Origin: JAXLWB01 sp046328715
Lineage (GTDB): Bacteria > Chloroflexota > Anaerolineae > Caldilineales > Caldilineaceae
Direction: 5' to 3'
Assembly (NCBI GenBank): GCA_046328715.1
Contig: JAXLWB010000021.1
Span: forward strand, 1 to 64,000
Length of the DNA stretch: 64,000 nucleotides
Both the position numbers and the translations under genes were made by a program. Shown here one piece after another: positions 27,694 through 37,137 of the stretch. The notes beneath the pieces were generated by a model. That model worked only from the letters and a program-made list of their open reading frames with translations. It was not told the DNA's origin and made no database searches. Every line of letters starts with the position of its first letter. Position 1 is the first letter of the stretch.

Positions 27694-29228
27694 CACTCAC
27701 TAGGCGGCCGGGGGAAATTAGGAACAACCCAGGTAATTTGTCCGGCAGGCGGGGGTGGCCACAACAGATAGACATCCACCCACTTGTTCCACAAGACAAG
27801 GTTGCTATCATCGTAGCCCAGGTCGATGCGCCGGGAACGAATCGCCGAACCAACATCCAGCGCATCACCGGTGCCGTAGCCAGGGACATAGACCTGGGAG
27901 CGCAGTGGGATAATCTTTGGATCCACCGCCACAATGCCAAAGCGCATTCGTTCGCCGGAGTAAGTGCGCCCAAAGTTGGGATCGCTGGCCGAGACGCCAG
28001 AAGTCCCTGCGCTATAACTCGAAGCCAACATCTTGACCTTGCGCCAATAGGTAATCTGCGAGCCATCGGGGGCTGTAAAAACCTTTGGCTCGATACGCTG
28101 GCCATAGGAGATCACTCGCTGCGTGGGAGATTGCGCTAACCAGCGATCCTCCAGGCTTTTGTTAACCTGCACATCATCTTCAAAACGGAGCCGAAAACGA
28201 TTGCGGGTAATCCCCTCGGCACCTGGGATCACAACTTCCTGCTGGTCGAGTGCGAGATTGGGATCGCCCTGGAAGATGGTTTCATAGGGCGTGATCTCCT
28301 CCTCGATGGCAATTTCTTCGCGCACCCGCACAATCGACACTTTGATGTCCGGGAAAAGCTCGGTACCAAGCGGCGGCTCAATACGGTCGAGTCCCGTGAA
28401 TGCCACACCCAGTTCGCCCAAGGCTTCACCCACCGTCTTGGCCCGGGTTCGCGTTTTCAGCACTCTGCCATCGAACTTCAGTTCGGCAGGCGTGCTGCGC
28501 TGAATATAGACCCGCATCGCCGGCTCGATGCTGCTCCCTAACGTCGGCAAAACCCGATCACCTAAGTAGAGCGTAACATCAGCCTGACGCAATGCTTCGC
28601 CAACCGTCTGCGCCGTGGTGTTGATCGAATAAGGCAGGCCACCCTCATCTACCGTGATCTGCGTTGCACGCCGTACCCGCATCTGCATCGCTTCGCTTTG
28701 CAGATAGTCCCAGGCATAGCCTCGATTAAAGGTTCGCGCAGCCTCTTTGACTGCAGGGAGCGGAACCTCTTGATCAGCGCCCAGACGTTGCCCTACAATC
28801 TCGACCTGATCGTACTGCTCAATCGGAATCGCCGCATCTGCCAAGATGGAACGTGGCGTGTTACCCCAACTTGTCAAGGTAAAATCGCGACCATCGGCCA
28901 GGATGCGCCAGCGTCTCGCCCGCTGAACTGTCACTTCCATTTTTGGATGCAACGCAGCATTGAAATCTGGCGTTACCTTTTCCTGCTCACCCAAGTTGAA
29001 ACCCAGGTCGATCATCATCGTCGCAACGGTGTGTCGATGAGTATAGACCACATCCTGCGCCCCGTCCACGGTTACGAGGATCGGCTTGGCAGTGATCTTC
29101 CAGCCCACCCAGAGCACGACAAAAAAAGCAAGGCCATAAATAAACTGGTTGACCGATGCGCTTTCCGTTGTCGATCGTACTGGATCGATCTTGCGTCGCG
29201 ATGTTTGCCCTTGCATAACAACAGACAT
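27693..29228 (-). CDS. YabE-like DUF348/G5/3D-domain cell-wall protein
   Basis: A 511-residue protein with one N-terminal membrane anchor (about 28-46, FIYGLAFFVVLWVGWKI), three DUF348 modules (starting near 50, 190 and 250), a G5-type segment (about 305-380) and a C-terminal 3D domain carrying the conserved Asp pattern (AVDPKIIPLRSQVYVPGYG ... ALDVGSAIRSRRIDLGYDD). Relatives such as Bacillus YabE and the resuscitation-promoting factors act on peptidoglycan; the 3D fold is a lytic-transglycosylase-like double-psi barrel. Here the usual T-G-G following Asp is V-G-S, so catalytic status is uncertain. ATG 29228. Its last codons are made of the adjoining repeat. Confidence 0.85.
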   Translation of the reverse strand: MSVVMQGQTSRRKIDPVRSTTESASVNQFIYGLAFFVVLWVGWKITAKPILVTVDGAQDVVYTHRHTVATMMIDLGFNLGEQEKVTPDFNAALHPKMEVTVQRARRWRILADGRDFTLTSWGNTPRSILADAAIPIEQYDQVEIVGQRLGADQEVPLPAVKEAARTFNRGYAWDYLQSEAMQMRVRRATQITVDEGGLPYSINTTAQTVGEALRQADVTLYLGDRVLPTLGSSIEPAMRVYIQRSTPAELKFDGRVLKTRTRAKTVGEALGELGVAFTGLDRIEPPLGTELFPDIKVSIVRVREEIAIEEEITPYETIFQGDPNLALDQQEVVIPGAEGITRNRFRLRFEDDVQVNKSLEDRWLAQSPTQRVISYGQRIEPKVFTAPDGSQITYWRKVKMLASSYSAGTSGVSASDPNFGRTYSGERMRFGIVAVDPKIIPLRSQVYVPGYGTGDALDVGSAIRSRRIDLGYDDSNLVLWNKWVDVYLLWPPPPAGQITWVVPNFPRPPSE

Positions 29229-29306
29229 AAGCGTCTATTTTAACCAAAGCTGCGAGGATCACCAAAAGGGGCTGTCAGTTGCAGCAAAGGAGTTTACAGC
29301 AAGATG

Positions 29307-29390
29307 CAAGGGACAGGTTACAAGTTGCAGGGTACAGGCTGAAGATGCGCTTTTGCAACCTGCAACTTGCTTCCTGCTGCTTCTTGCCTC
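29307..29390. repeat. Word repeats in a divergent intergenic region
   Basis: Words such as CAAGTTGCAGGGTACAGG (29331-29348) face CCTGCAACTTGCTTCCTGC (29369-29387); the core arms 29331-29341 and 29369-29379 pair over 11 bp. It lies between divergent genes starting at 29228 and about 29422, so unlike the others it is not at a gene end. Confidence 0.6.
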
Positions 29391-29421
29391 TTCGTAAAGG
29401 AAAGTGGTAGCATCAAACGCT

Positions 29422-31956
29422 ATGGGAAGCAGCGTGTCCACCAGAGATCAATTGCAGAGACTTTCATTACTGGGTGCACTCCTGGTTGGCTTTGGGCTGC
29501 GTCATTTCCATTTGGGAGCCGAGTCGCTCTGGTATGATGAAACGGTCAGTGTCTACCTGGCGCAAAAGTCGATTCCTGCCATGCTGGCCCACACCGCTGG
29601 GGATATTCATCCACCTGGTTACTATCTATTGCTCCATTTTTGGCAGTTGCTCGCCCATCCTACACCGACACATGGGTTGGAATTTCTCTACGCATGGCCT
29701 AGTCTATTCTTTGGCCAACTGTTGATTGTGCTCATCTATGTGCTAGGTCGCAAGTTATTGAATCGCAATAGTGGCCTGATCGCAGCGTGGCTAACTGCGA
29801 TCCATCCTTTTCACCTTTGGTACAGTCAAGAAGTGCGCATGTACACCCTAGGTGCATTTCTGGGATTGATCTGTCTGTGGGCGCTTCTACAACTTTCGGA
29901 TAGAAACAGGCTCGATCAGCGCTCGCTACAATGGCTGATCGTCTACGTAGTAAGCGCTGTGACTGGCATGTACACGCTGTATTACTTCCTTTTCCTTTTG
30001 GTGGCACTAAACCTGCTCGCCCTCTTTTTGTTATTGCGCCAGGGCAGATTGCTTCTCTCTTGGCTTGCTGGGCAATTGGGCGTGCTATTGCTTTGGGCAC
30101 CCTGGTTGCCGATTTTCATACATCAGGCAACCGATCCGCCTGTGCCGCCCTGGCGCGTGCCCTGGCAACAGATCAGCGGGCTGCTCGTTGCCGTGTCCGA
30201 AAGTCTAAGCGTCTTTGTTGTCGGTCAAAGCCCACCTCTAGGACAAACCTGGCCATGGGCAGTGGCTACCAGCCTCGCAGTTACTTTGTTTTTCTATGCG
30301 AAGCCACCCGCTTCCCCAGACCATCCCAAGGCAAAATTAACCGTCGCACTGTACGTTTTTGTGCCAATTGGGCTCATCTACCTGATAACGCTGCTGTTGA
30401 CCCCGCTCTATCATGTACGCTATCTCTTCACCTATGCGCCGCCCTTTAGCCTCATACTGGCTTATGTAATCGATGCCTATGCCAAACAATTTCGCACTGC
30501 ATCGTTGACAACGCTGCCTGCATTACTTGTCATAAGCTCTGTATCACTATACGAATTTTGGATAAACCCACTTTATCAGACCGACGATCATCGCCATGCA
30601 GTAGCGACATTGGCGCAAGATTGGCGACCCGGGGACAGTATTCTTGTCAATGCGGGCTGGGCTTATCCGCCCCTTGCCATCTATTGGCCGACGGAATTAC
30701 AAGGAGCGCTGAGTTATCGACCGCCCTCGTTAGCAGAAATTACGAGATTAGGAGATTGGAAAGGTTCTTCCCTACCTTCAGCTACACGAACTGGCAGCAT
30801 TGATGGAGCTGCGAACCTGGGCTGGGGCGATCCGGCCAGTGATTTTTTCGCCATCTCCAGTGAGGAGACCATTCAGGCATTGACACACATCGCCGATCAA
30901 AGCGCCTCAATTTGGCACTATCGCATTTACGACACGGTCAGCGATCCCAACGGGATTATTCGAATTTGGCTGGACAAATTGACATTGGCTGGCGACCAGC
31001 CCTACCCGGGGCGAGACTATCTGCGCGTGCAGCACTTCATTACCGATGAAAGCAAACGCTTCCAGTTGCCTGACTACAGCAAGCAAGCCATTCCAACAAG
31101 TGTGCCACCACCAACATTCGGCAAGCTACTGACATTGGTTGGGAACAGCGTTCCGCATAGCATTAGCAGCATTTCAAGTGTACAAGCGGGTGAAGAACTT
31201 TATCTTTTGCTCGACTGGTTGTCGCAAGCGGATTTGTCTTCGCTTGGCGTGAATTTACGTATGAGCCTGCGTCTCTACGACCCAGAGAACAATCTGGTCG
31301 CACAACACGATGAAGCTCCGCTGACTGCCACCAACGACTGGCAAGCCAAGCATCACTACACGCAAACGATGGCACTTGGTATTCCAGTTGCCACAAAACC
31401 AGGAAGATATAGCCTGCAACTAATAGTCTACCGACAAGATAATGGCGAGGCACTTTCGCTAGCCGAGTCGCCATCCATAGTAGAGGGTCAACGGTATCAA
31501 GTTACAGAGATTGACGTTAGCTCTGCTCAACAGATCCCGGAAATTGGCTCGATTGTGGCTTCGTTTGATTACATCGAATTGCTGTCGGCAACGCCAGGGC
31601 GCACACAAGCAGTAGCAGGCGACACGCTTGCGATGGAACTGATCTGGCGTGCGCAGCCGAGTTCCTACCGCGACAGCTACGCTGCACAGATTGAACTGGT
31701 GGATGCAAATGGGTCGAGCGTACAGACGTGGCGTAGGCTGATTGGCGGCGACGATTTCCCGAGCAGTCAATGGTCCGCGCTGATACCAGTGCGCGAGTTT
31801 CGGAACTTGCAACTCGATCCCACGGTAGCCAAGGGAACATACACAGTGCGGCTACGTCTAGAAAGAAACAGCGATCAAACTCCCATTCCTGCCCGCCAAG
31901 GGTGGGGATGGTTTAAGCAAGATTCAATCGCTATAAGCGCAATTGAGATCCAGTAA
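29422..31956 (+). CDS. GT39-like membrane glycosyltransferase with external C-terminal domain
   Basis: An approx. 844-residue protein. The N-terminal half has about ten membrane segments. The first external loop carries SLWYDETVSVYLAQKS with the Asp-Glu pair and then DIHPPGYYLLLHFW, the pattern of the GT39/PMT_2 enzymes. Residues 520-840 are a soluble beta-rich region with repeated immunoglobulin-like edges (PGRYSLQLIVYRQDNGE; KGTYTVRLRLERN), probably external. ATG 29422 is used; a GTG at 29404 has AAAGG only 3 nt upstream, too close to be convincing. It is transcribed away from the main glycosylation locus and is followed 10 nt later by a lipoprotein gene. Substrate unknown. Confidence 0.75.
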   Translation: MGSSVSTRDQLQRLSLLGALLVGFGLRHFHLGAESLWYDETVSVYLAQKSIPAMLAHTAGDIHPPGYYLLLHFWQLLAHPTPTHGLEFLYAWPSLFFGQLLIVLIYVLGRKLLNRNSGLIAAWLTAIHPFHLWYSQEVRMYTLGAFLGLICLWALLQLSDRNRLDQRSLQWLIVYVVSAVTGMYTLYYFLFLLVALNLLALFLLLRQGRLLLSWLAGQLGVLLLWAPWLPIFIHQATDPPVPPWRVPWQQISGLLVAVSESLSVFVVGQSPPLGQTWPWAVATSLAVTLFFYAKPPASPDHPKAKLTVALYVFVPIGLIYLITLLLTPLYHVRYLFTYAPPFSLILAYVIDAYAKQFRTASLTTLPALLVISSVSLYEFWINPLYQTDDHRHAVATLAQDWRPGDSILVNAGWAYPPLAIYWPTELQGALSYRPPSLAEITRLGDWKGSSLPSATRTGSIDGAANLGWGDPASDFFAISSEETIQALTHIADQSASIWHYRIYDTVSDPNGIIRIWLDKLTLAGDQPYPGRDYLRVQHFITDESKRFQLPDYSKQAIPTSVPPPTFGKLLTLVGNSVPHSISSISSVQAGEELYLLLDWLSQADLSSLGVNLRMSLRLYDPENNLVAQHDEAPLTATNDWQAKHHYTQTMALGIPVATKPGRYSLQLIVYRQDNGEALSLAESPSIVEGQRYQVTEIDVSSAQQIPEIGSIVASFDYIELLSATPGRTQAVAGDTLAMELIWRAQPSSYRDSYAAQIELVDANGSSVQTWRRLIGGDDFPSSQWSALIPVREFRNLQLDPTVAKGTYTVRLRLERNSDQTPIPARQGWGWFKQDSIAISAIEIQ

Positions 31957-31966
31957 GGAGAGTACG

Positions 31967-32431
31967 ATGATGTTACAAGCGAGAAACAAGGGGCAAGGGC
32001 GAGTTGGAGGGAACGTTGGTGGTCTCCTTTTGGCGACGTCTTTGTATCTGCTCACAGGCTGTACGCCGATTCAGCCTGTCAAATCCAGCACACCGGCCGA
32101 GAATACAACGCAGCCAACTTTGTTGCCTGATTCAACCAAGGTAATTACCGAGGAGAATACAATGGGAACTACGCTACCTTCTAACCCGCTTGTTGTCCAA
32201 GCGATGAAAGATTTGGCCAAACTGACCGGACTGTCATTGGATCAGATCACACTGGTGAGCAACGAGGCAGTCACCTGGCCGGATGGAGCGTTAGGTTGCC
32301 CACAGCCAGGGATGGTCTACATGCAGGTTCTGGTTGATGGTTCGAGGATCGTTCTCAGTGCCGGAGGCAAGAGCTACGAATATCACAGCGGGGATCAACG
32401 AGGTGCCTTCTTATGTACAAACCCGCAGTAG
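31967..32431 (+). CDS. Secreted lipoprotein with a DGALGCP-type domain
   Basis: A 154-residue protein. The N-terminal signal ends in the lipobox LLTGC (lipidated Cys near residue 32), followed by a Thr/Pro-rich linker. The C-terminal 75 residues (LAKLTGLSLDQITLVSNEAV, TWPDGALGCPQPG, then YEYHSGDQRGAFLC) match an uncharacterised module I recall from Chloroflexota and cyanobacterial exported proteins. Two Cys in this domain could form a disulphide. AAGGAG 6 nt upstream fixes the ATG at 31967. It is probably cotranscribed with the preceding GT39-like gene. Function unknown. Confidence 0.8.
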   Translation: MMLQARNKGQGRVGGNVGGLLLATSLYLLTGCTPIQPVKSSTPAENTTQPTLLPDSTKVITEENTMGTTLPSNPLVVQAMKDLAKLTGLSLDQITLVSNEAVTWPDGALGCPQPGMVYMQVLVDGSRIVLSAGGKSYEYHSGDQRGAFLCTNPQ

Positions 32432-32433
32432 GA

Positions 32434-32506
32434 TAGTAAGTCAGTGGGACAGTAAGACAGTGATCTGATTCACTGACCTACTGTCTTACTGCCTTACTGT
32501 CTTACT
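32434..32506. repeat. Word hairpin between convergent genes
   Basis: AGTAAGTCAGTGGGACAGTA words (32436-32463) face TCACTGACCTACTGTCTTAC words (32470-32506). It begins 3 nt after the lipoprotein stop and ends 3 nt before the end of the convergent subtilase gene, where a shared bidirectional terminator would be expected. Confidence 0.8.
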
Positions 32507-32509
32507 CTA

Positions 32510-35500
32510 CTACTTCACTTCCCCATTCACGCAAGAGATGCCGATCCCTTGGAAGAGGTTACTGGTCATCTCAGCGCAGTTTTGCCACTTGCCCTTCTTC
32601 TCTGCCTTCAGTTTGAAGCTGACGGTCTTTACTGGACCAGCTGCCCCAGCCGCAGAGGTAACATCAACTGCTTGCGTAGCAGCAAAGGCCGAAGGCGCTG
32701 TGCCAGCGCCATTGTAGAAGATCGCGCCGCCAGAGTTGCCGAAGCGGTTCTCAGCACCCACTGTATAGGCACCACCTTCACCATTCGAGGTTCTGCCATA
32801 AACAAAGCTCACATCCTCGGTGCCGTTGATGCCGATCCAAACCTCAAAGTCGTTGGGTAGTTTATCGCTGTAGTTCGCCACTCCAGCGAAGTCAACCACG
32901 ATCCAACTGTTTGTAAGATCGCCCAACACGTTAATGAGGATGGTGCCGCCAAAGGCTGGGTTCAGGTCAGTCCAGAAAGGTGCCAAGATGTTATTGGGCA
33001 GGCCAGCGTTGGGCAGGTTGCTGTTAACGAATTGAACATCGGCTGCCGTACCGCCGCCTACCACAAGATAGCCGTCTGAAACGATACCGATCCGGGTGTA
33101 AGTCTCACCACCATAGACAAAGGCTGGCACCGTGAAGTTGCTGATCGTTTCGTCACCGGCAGCCACCGCAACTGAACCAGAAAATGCACTGAGTGGCAGA
33201 TAGCCGCCAGCAGGAGTTTGCAGGTTGTCAACCAATCCGACGCTAACCGAAGGCGGTTGTGCGCCAGCCAGGGTGCCATTAAAGCTAATGATGTCATGCT
33301 TGCCCAGTGTACCACCGACTAAGGTATTGCGGACGACATCCATATCATTCGGCAACTTATCGGTAAGATTGACATTCGCCGGCGTAAAGCTGGTGTTCTG
33401 CATGGAGATCGTGCAGGTTGTGTTTTGTCGGGTTGTGAAGGTGGTTGGCGTGCAAACCTTGTTGACGGTCACCACTGCTTGATTGCGCACGAAAGAGACC
33501 GGAATGTGCAACTCGATCTTTTCGGACTTCAACCAGATGAGGCCATGCCGTACCTGACCCAATGGGACGTTGCGCGCATCAATCGTGATGTTGAAGGTTG
33601 CTTGCCCACCGGCGGGAACTTTGAGTTCCTCAGGAACGATGAGCTTCCAGTCTGACTTGTCAGTCGTGGTCTTCAATTTCCACTCAGACTTCCGGTTGGT
33701 TACATTTTTCGCGGTGCGTTGCACCGTGATCGAACCTGGCATGTCGGGATGATAGACACTCGGATAGTTGGCATTCCAGAGTTGATCCTTGAGCGCCACA
33801 TAGTTCGCTGCAGTCTCATCAAAGGTAACACCAGGGTTGCCTGCCACCGAAAGGTCGATGCGGCCAGCGCCAAACTCATAGGGAGTTGCCGGTGTAACTT
33901 CGTCTTCCTTGACCACACCCTTCACTTTGGCAGTGGTCATCATGGCCGACTTGATCTGACCTGGTGTCCAATCGGGATGCATCGCCTTAAGGATGGCACC
34001 AGCGCCAGCAATGTGTGGGCTAGACATCGAAGTACCTGCGATCGCCTGAAAGAGTTCGCCATTTGGACCTTCGGCCACACCCACATGCATCGGGCTGGCA
34101 CCGGCAAGAATCTGTACGCCTGGAGCGGTAATGTCTGGCTTGTTGACGCCTAAAGTTTGAGCCGGGCCGCCGCGCGAGCTAAAGCCAGCAATCACATCGC
34201 CCTGGGCTGGAGCTTTTGTGCCAGGGGTGAAGGTTGCTTTGACGCCAGTATGGCTGCCGAGGAAGGCCATTAATGTAGTGCCAGCCGGGCCATTGAGGTG
34301 AACGGCAGGTAGGAAATGATTGTCCGTTTCAACATCTTGCGTAACCAAGTTGCGCAGCAGCATTCCGCCGGCGCCCGCCTGCAACACATTGAAACCTTTT
34401 TGTACGCGTCCAATCCCGCCACGGTTACAAACAACAATTTCACCGTGGAATGTACCTGCAGCTTGAACATCGCAATTGGGGTCTGGGGATACAATGACAG
34501 GAGTCGGTGTAGAAATTCCACCCATCACGGACACGCCCACTAGCTTCACTGTATCACCGTTGTCAGCTGTCAACGTGACCGTGCTGGCAAATTGGCGGTC
34601 GCTGGTGCTAGCAGCCACAGTAGTTACCCAAGGACCACGGTGATCGGTTGTATCAAGGCCTGGGCCAGCATTGCCCGCCGAGGCTGCGACAAAGACACCG
34701 TTGGCGTAGGCTTTCAGGAAACCTTGCTCGACCAGATCGCCATAGGCATCCTTGCCACCACTGATTGAGAAGTTGATGACATTCACCTTATCCAGGATCG
34801 CCTGTTCGGTTGCAGCCAAAGAATCGCTGCTGTAACAACCAAGTGCAGCACAGACACGGTAGGCAATAATATGAGCGCGCGGGGCAATGCCGGAGACGAG
34901 ACCGCGGGGAACACCAAAAATCGAAGCAGCCACTTTGCCGTTGCCAGCCGAAGTGGTAGCGGTGTGAGTACCATGGCCATTGTCATCACGGGCTGAATCA
35001 AACTCACCAGGAGCAAGGCCGTTGATTGCCTTATAGGTATCAATAAAGTTATAGGCACCGATCAATTTATTGTTACAGGTAAAGGGCGCATCATTCGGAT
35101 TCACGGCGGTATTGCCAAAGTCACAGGTATTTTTGGCACCGCGCGGTCCAAAACCGTTCGAGCCTGGCTTAACTGCGGGCGCAGGATAGGCCTTTCCTGA
35201 AGGATCAGGATCGGAAACCGAGGGATGCTCCGGCCAAATGCCGCTATCCAAAATACCGACAGTGACATTCTCGCCGGCATTCTTTTGTCCACCCAAGCTT
35301 TGCCAGGCGGCTGTCGCGCCGATGAAGGAAGGGGTAGCATCCGTGTCCAAGTGGCGTAATTCATCCAAATAGACCCCCGTCACGCCACCCAAGTGGGCGA
35401 TTGCATCCACTTGGTCAGACATAGTCACCAACGAAGCGCCGTTGAAAAGTACACTGTATTGGTGAACGATCTTGCTGCCACCCACACTTTGTAGTGTATT

Positions 35501-35824
35501 AATATCAAACGAGCTGTCAAAGGTAACAATCAAGCTGACTGGGTGCAATGGGCCTGTGCCGGCAGCAGCTACTGCATTGATAGTAGCCTTATCAGTCTGT
35601 TCGGTGTTGCCTTCGAATACGGAACCATCGACAGGCTGCAGCACCTTAGGCTCGTCAACTTGTTCGTCGGTTTGTTCAGCATCGCTGCCGCTACCGCTGA
35701 TTAGCGGCAAGAAAGTTTTGTTGGAAGCGTCGGCATCGTCCTGGGCAAAGACGATCTGGCTTGCTGATGAGATGAGCAGGGATAGCACCATCAGCAGCGA
35801 CAGTAGCCGATTCAATTTCCTCAT
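32510..35824 (-). CDS. Secreted subtilisin-like (S8) serine protease, multidomain
   Basis: A 1104-residue exported protease. Signal peptide (about 1-28, ending VFAQ), then TFLPLISGS and an acidic linker, an inhibitor-I9-like propeptide, and the S8 catalytic domain with Asp193 (GILDSGIWPEHPS), His287 (NGHGTHTATTSAG) and Ser599 (GTSMSSPHIAGAG). A PA domain (HGEIVVCNRGGIGRVQ) is inserted before the Ser, as in lactocepin-type and plant subtilases. The C-terminal third has an Fn3-like domain and further beta modules related to adhesin/DUF11 repeats (TCTISMQNTSFTPANVNLTD). AAAGGAGA 6-7 nt upstream fixes ATG 35824. Likely role: extracellular protein degradation for nutrition or envelope turnover. 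Confidence 0.93.
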   Translation of the reverse strand: MRKLNRLLSLLMVLSLLISSASQIVFAQDDADASNKTFLPLISGSGSDAEQTDEQVDEPKVLQPVDGSVFEGNTEQTDKATINAVAAAGTGPLHPVSLIVTFDSSFDINTLQSVGGSKIVHQYSVLFNGASLVTMSDQVDAIAHLGGVTGVYLDELRHLDTDATPSFIGATAAWQSLGGQKNAGENVTVGILDSGIWPEHPSVSDPDPSGKAYPAPAVKPGSNGFGPRGAKNTCDFGNTAVNPNDAPFTCNNKLIGAYNFIDTYKAINGLAPGEFDSARDDNGHGTHTATTSAGNGKVAASIFGVPRGLVSGIAPRAHIIAYRVCAALGCYSSDSLAATEQAILDKVNVINFSISGGKDAYGDLVEQGFLKAYANGVFVAASAGNAGPGLDTTDHRGPWVTTVAASTSDRQFASTVTLTADNGDTVKLVGVSVMGGISTPTPVIVSPDPNCDVQAAGTFHGEIVVCNRGGIGRVQKGFNVLQAGAGGMLLRNLVTQDVETDNHFLPAVHLNGPAGTTLMAFLGSHTGVKATFTPGTKAPAQGDVIAGFSSRGGPAQTLGVNKPDITAPGVQILAGASPMHVGVAEGPNGELFQAIAGTSMSSPHIAGAGAILKAMHPDWTPGQIKSAMMTTAKVKGVVKEDEVTPATPYEFGAGRIDLSVAGNPGVTFDETAANYVALKDQLWNANYPSVYHPDMPGSITVQRTAKNVTNRKSEWKLKTTTDKSDWKLIVPEELKVPAGGQATFNITIDARNVPLGQVRHGLIWLKSEKIELHIPVSFVRNQAVVTVNKVCTPTTFTTRQNTTCTISMQNTSFTPANVNLTDKLPNDMDVVRNTLVGGTLGKHDIISFNGTLAGAQPPSVSVGLVDNLQTPAGGYLPLSAFSGSVAVAAGDETISNFTVPAFVYGGETYTRIGIVSDGYLVVGGGTAADVQFVNSNLPNAGLPNNILAPFWTDLNPAFGGTILINVLGDLTNSWIVVDFAGVANYSDKLPNDFEVWIGINGTEDVSFVYGRTSNGEGGAYTVGAENRFGNSGGAIFYNGAGTAPSAFAATQAVDVTSAAGAAGPVKTVSFKLKAEKKGKWQNCAEMTSNLFQGIGISCVNGEVK

Positions 35825-36024
35825 AGCTGTCTCCTTTGAATCTGTGGAACTGTGGGACATTTATTGGAAAACGCGCAGCTAGGTCTTCTTGCATTTAAAT
35901 AAAGAAACTTAAATTTGTATTTAAAGTAGAAAACCTTTTACTTTACGTTAAACCCAGGTAAAACCAGTAAATAACTTCGGTGGTTACAACCGAAAAAAGT
36001 GGATTGTGTGCCATTGTGACAAAA

Positions 36025-36059
36025 AAATACGACATTTGCATCATACAAATGTCGTATTT
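36025..36059 (-). terminator. Rho-independent terminator of pyrC-pyrB
   Basis: Arms 36025-36038 and 36046-36059 form a perfect 14-bp stem with a 7-nt loop; on the minus strand a run of T (complement of 36021-36027) follows. It lies about 70 nt past the pyrB stop. The rest of the 305-nt gap 35825-36129 is AT-rich upstream sequence of the protease gene with a small hairpin near 35980-35998. Confidence 0.85.
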
Positions 36060-36129
36060 CTGTAATAGTAGCAACTGTACACTACTAATGCAATTAATTT
36101 TGTTTTTTCAGTAACATCAATTAAAGTAC

Positions 36130-37104
36130 CTAAGCCTTTCCTAACACCGCCGCCAACAACGCCATTCTCACATACATGCCATTGCGCATTTGGCGGAAGT
36201 AGGCAGCACGTGGATCATTGTCAACATCATAGCTGATCTCATTGATACGAGGCAGTGGATGCATAACAATCATATTGTTCTTGGCCCGTTTCAGCAGTTC
36301 TGCATCGACCACATAATAATCCTTGACCCGCTCATAAGCGGAAAGGTCGGTGAAGCGCTCCTTTTGCACACGCGTTACGTAGAGCACATCTACCTCGCTG
36401 ATCGCCTCGTGTACGTCTTGGGTCTGAGTAAATTGGTGGCCAGTCTGGATCACTCGCGTAAGTACATCCTCGGGCATGGGTAGGATGTCGGGGCTGACAA
36501 AGGTAAATTGCACATTGTAGTTGAGCAGCAGCTTGGTCAGGCTGTGAACAGTACGCCCATACTTGAGGTCACCGACCATGGCGATCTTGAGACCATCAAT
36601 TTGGCCCAACGCTTCGAGGATCGTAAAAAGGTCAAGCAGCGCTTGTGTCGGATGTTCGCCGGGACCGTCGCCAGCATTGATGACAGGAATGCTGGCATAT
36701 TTAGCAGCCGTGGCAGCAGCGCCCAATTCAGGGTGACGAATGACAATCAGATCCGAGTAACATTCGAGCGTGCGAATCGTGTCAGGCAGGCTTTCGCCCT
36801 TTGAAACCGAGCTATATTGGACACTGTTGATGGGAATCACCTGGCCGCCCAGCCGTTGCATGGCCGCCATAAAGCTAGAACTGGTGCGCGTACTCGGCTC
36901 GTAGAAGAGATTGGTCAGGATTTTGCCACGAAGCAAATCGGCACTGCCGAAGCGTTCCACCAAGGTGCGCATCTCCTGTGTCACGCTGAAGACGTAGTCG
37001 AGCTTTACCTTGTCAAATTGACTGACACTGAGAATGTCCTGACCGTAAAAGCCATTATCAAAATGGTCGGCCGAGACACGGTTGGAGATTTTGATCAACG
37101 TCAT
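36130..37104 (-). CDS. pyrB: Aspartate carbamoyltransferase catalytic chain
   Basis: A 324-residue enzyme that joins carbamoyl phosphate and aspartate to give N-carbamoyl-aspartate, the first committed step of pyrimidine synthesis. Signature motifs are present: FYEPSTRTSSSF (carbamoyl-phosphate loop), the loop with SVSKGESLPDT, HPTQALLDL, and the C-terminal MHPLPRINEI. AAGGAAC about 6 nt upstream supports ATG 37104. It starts 33 nt after pyrC, so the two form an operon; no pyrI is adjacent. Two copies of a GGTTA(C/A)TGGTTA-like word lie in the short spacer. Confidence 0.97.
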   Translation of the reverse strand: MTLIKISNRVSADHFDNGFYGQDILSVSQFDKVKLDYVFSVTQEMRTLVERFGSADLLRGKILTNLFYEPSTRTSSSFMAAMQRLGGQVIPINSVQYSSVSKGESLPDTIRTLECYSDLIVIRHPELGAAATAAKYASIPVINAGDGPGEHPTQALLDLFTILEALGQIDGLKIAMVGDLKYGRTVHSLTKLLLNYNVQFTFVSPDILPMPEDVLTRVIQTGHQFTQTQDVHEAISEVDVLYVTRVQKERFTDLSAYERVKDYYVVDAELLKRAKNNMIVMHPLPRINEISYDVDNDPRAAYFRQMRNGMYVRMALLAAVLGKA

Positions 37105-37137
37105 AAGAGTTCCTTAAAAATGGTTACTGGTTAATGG

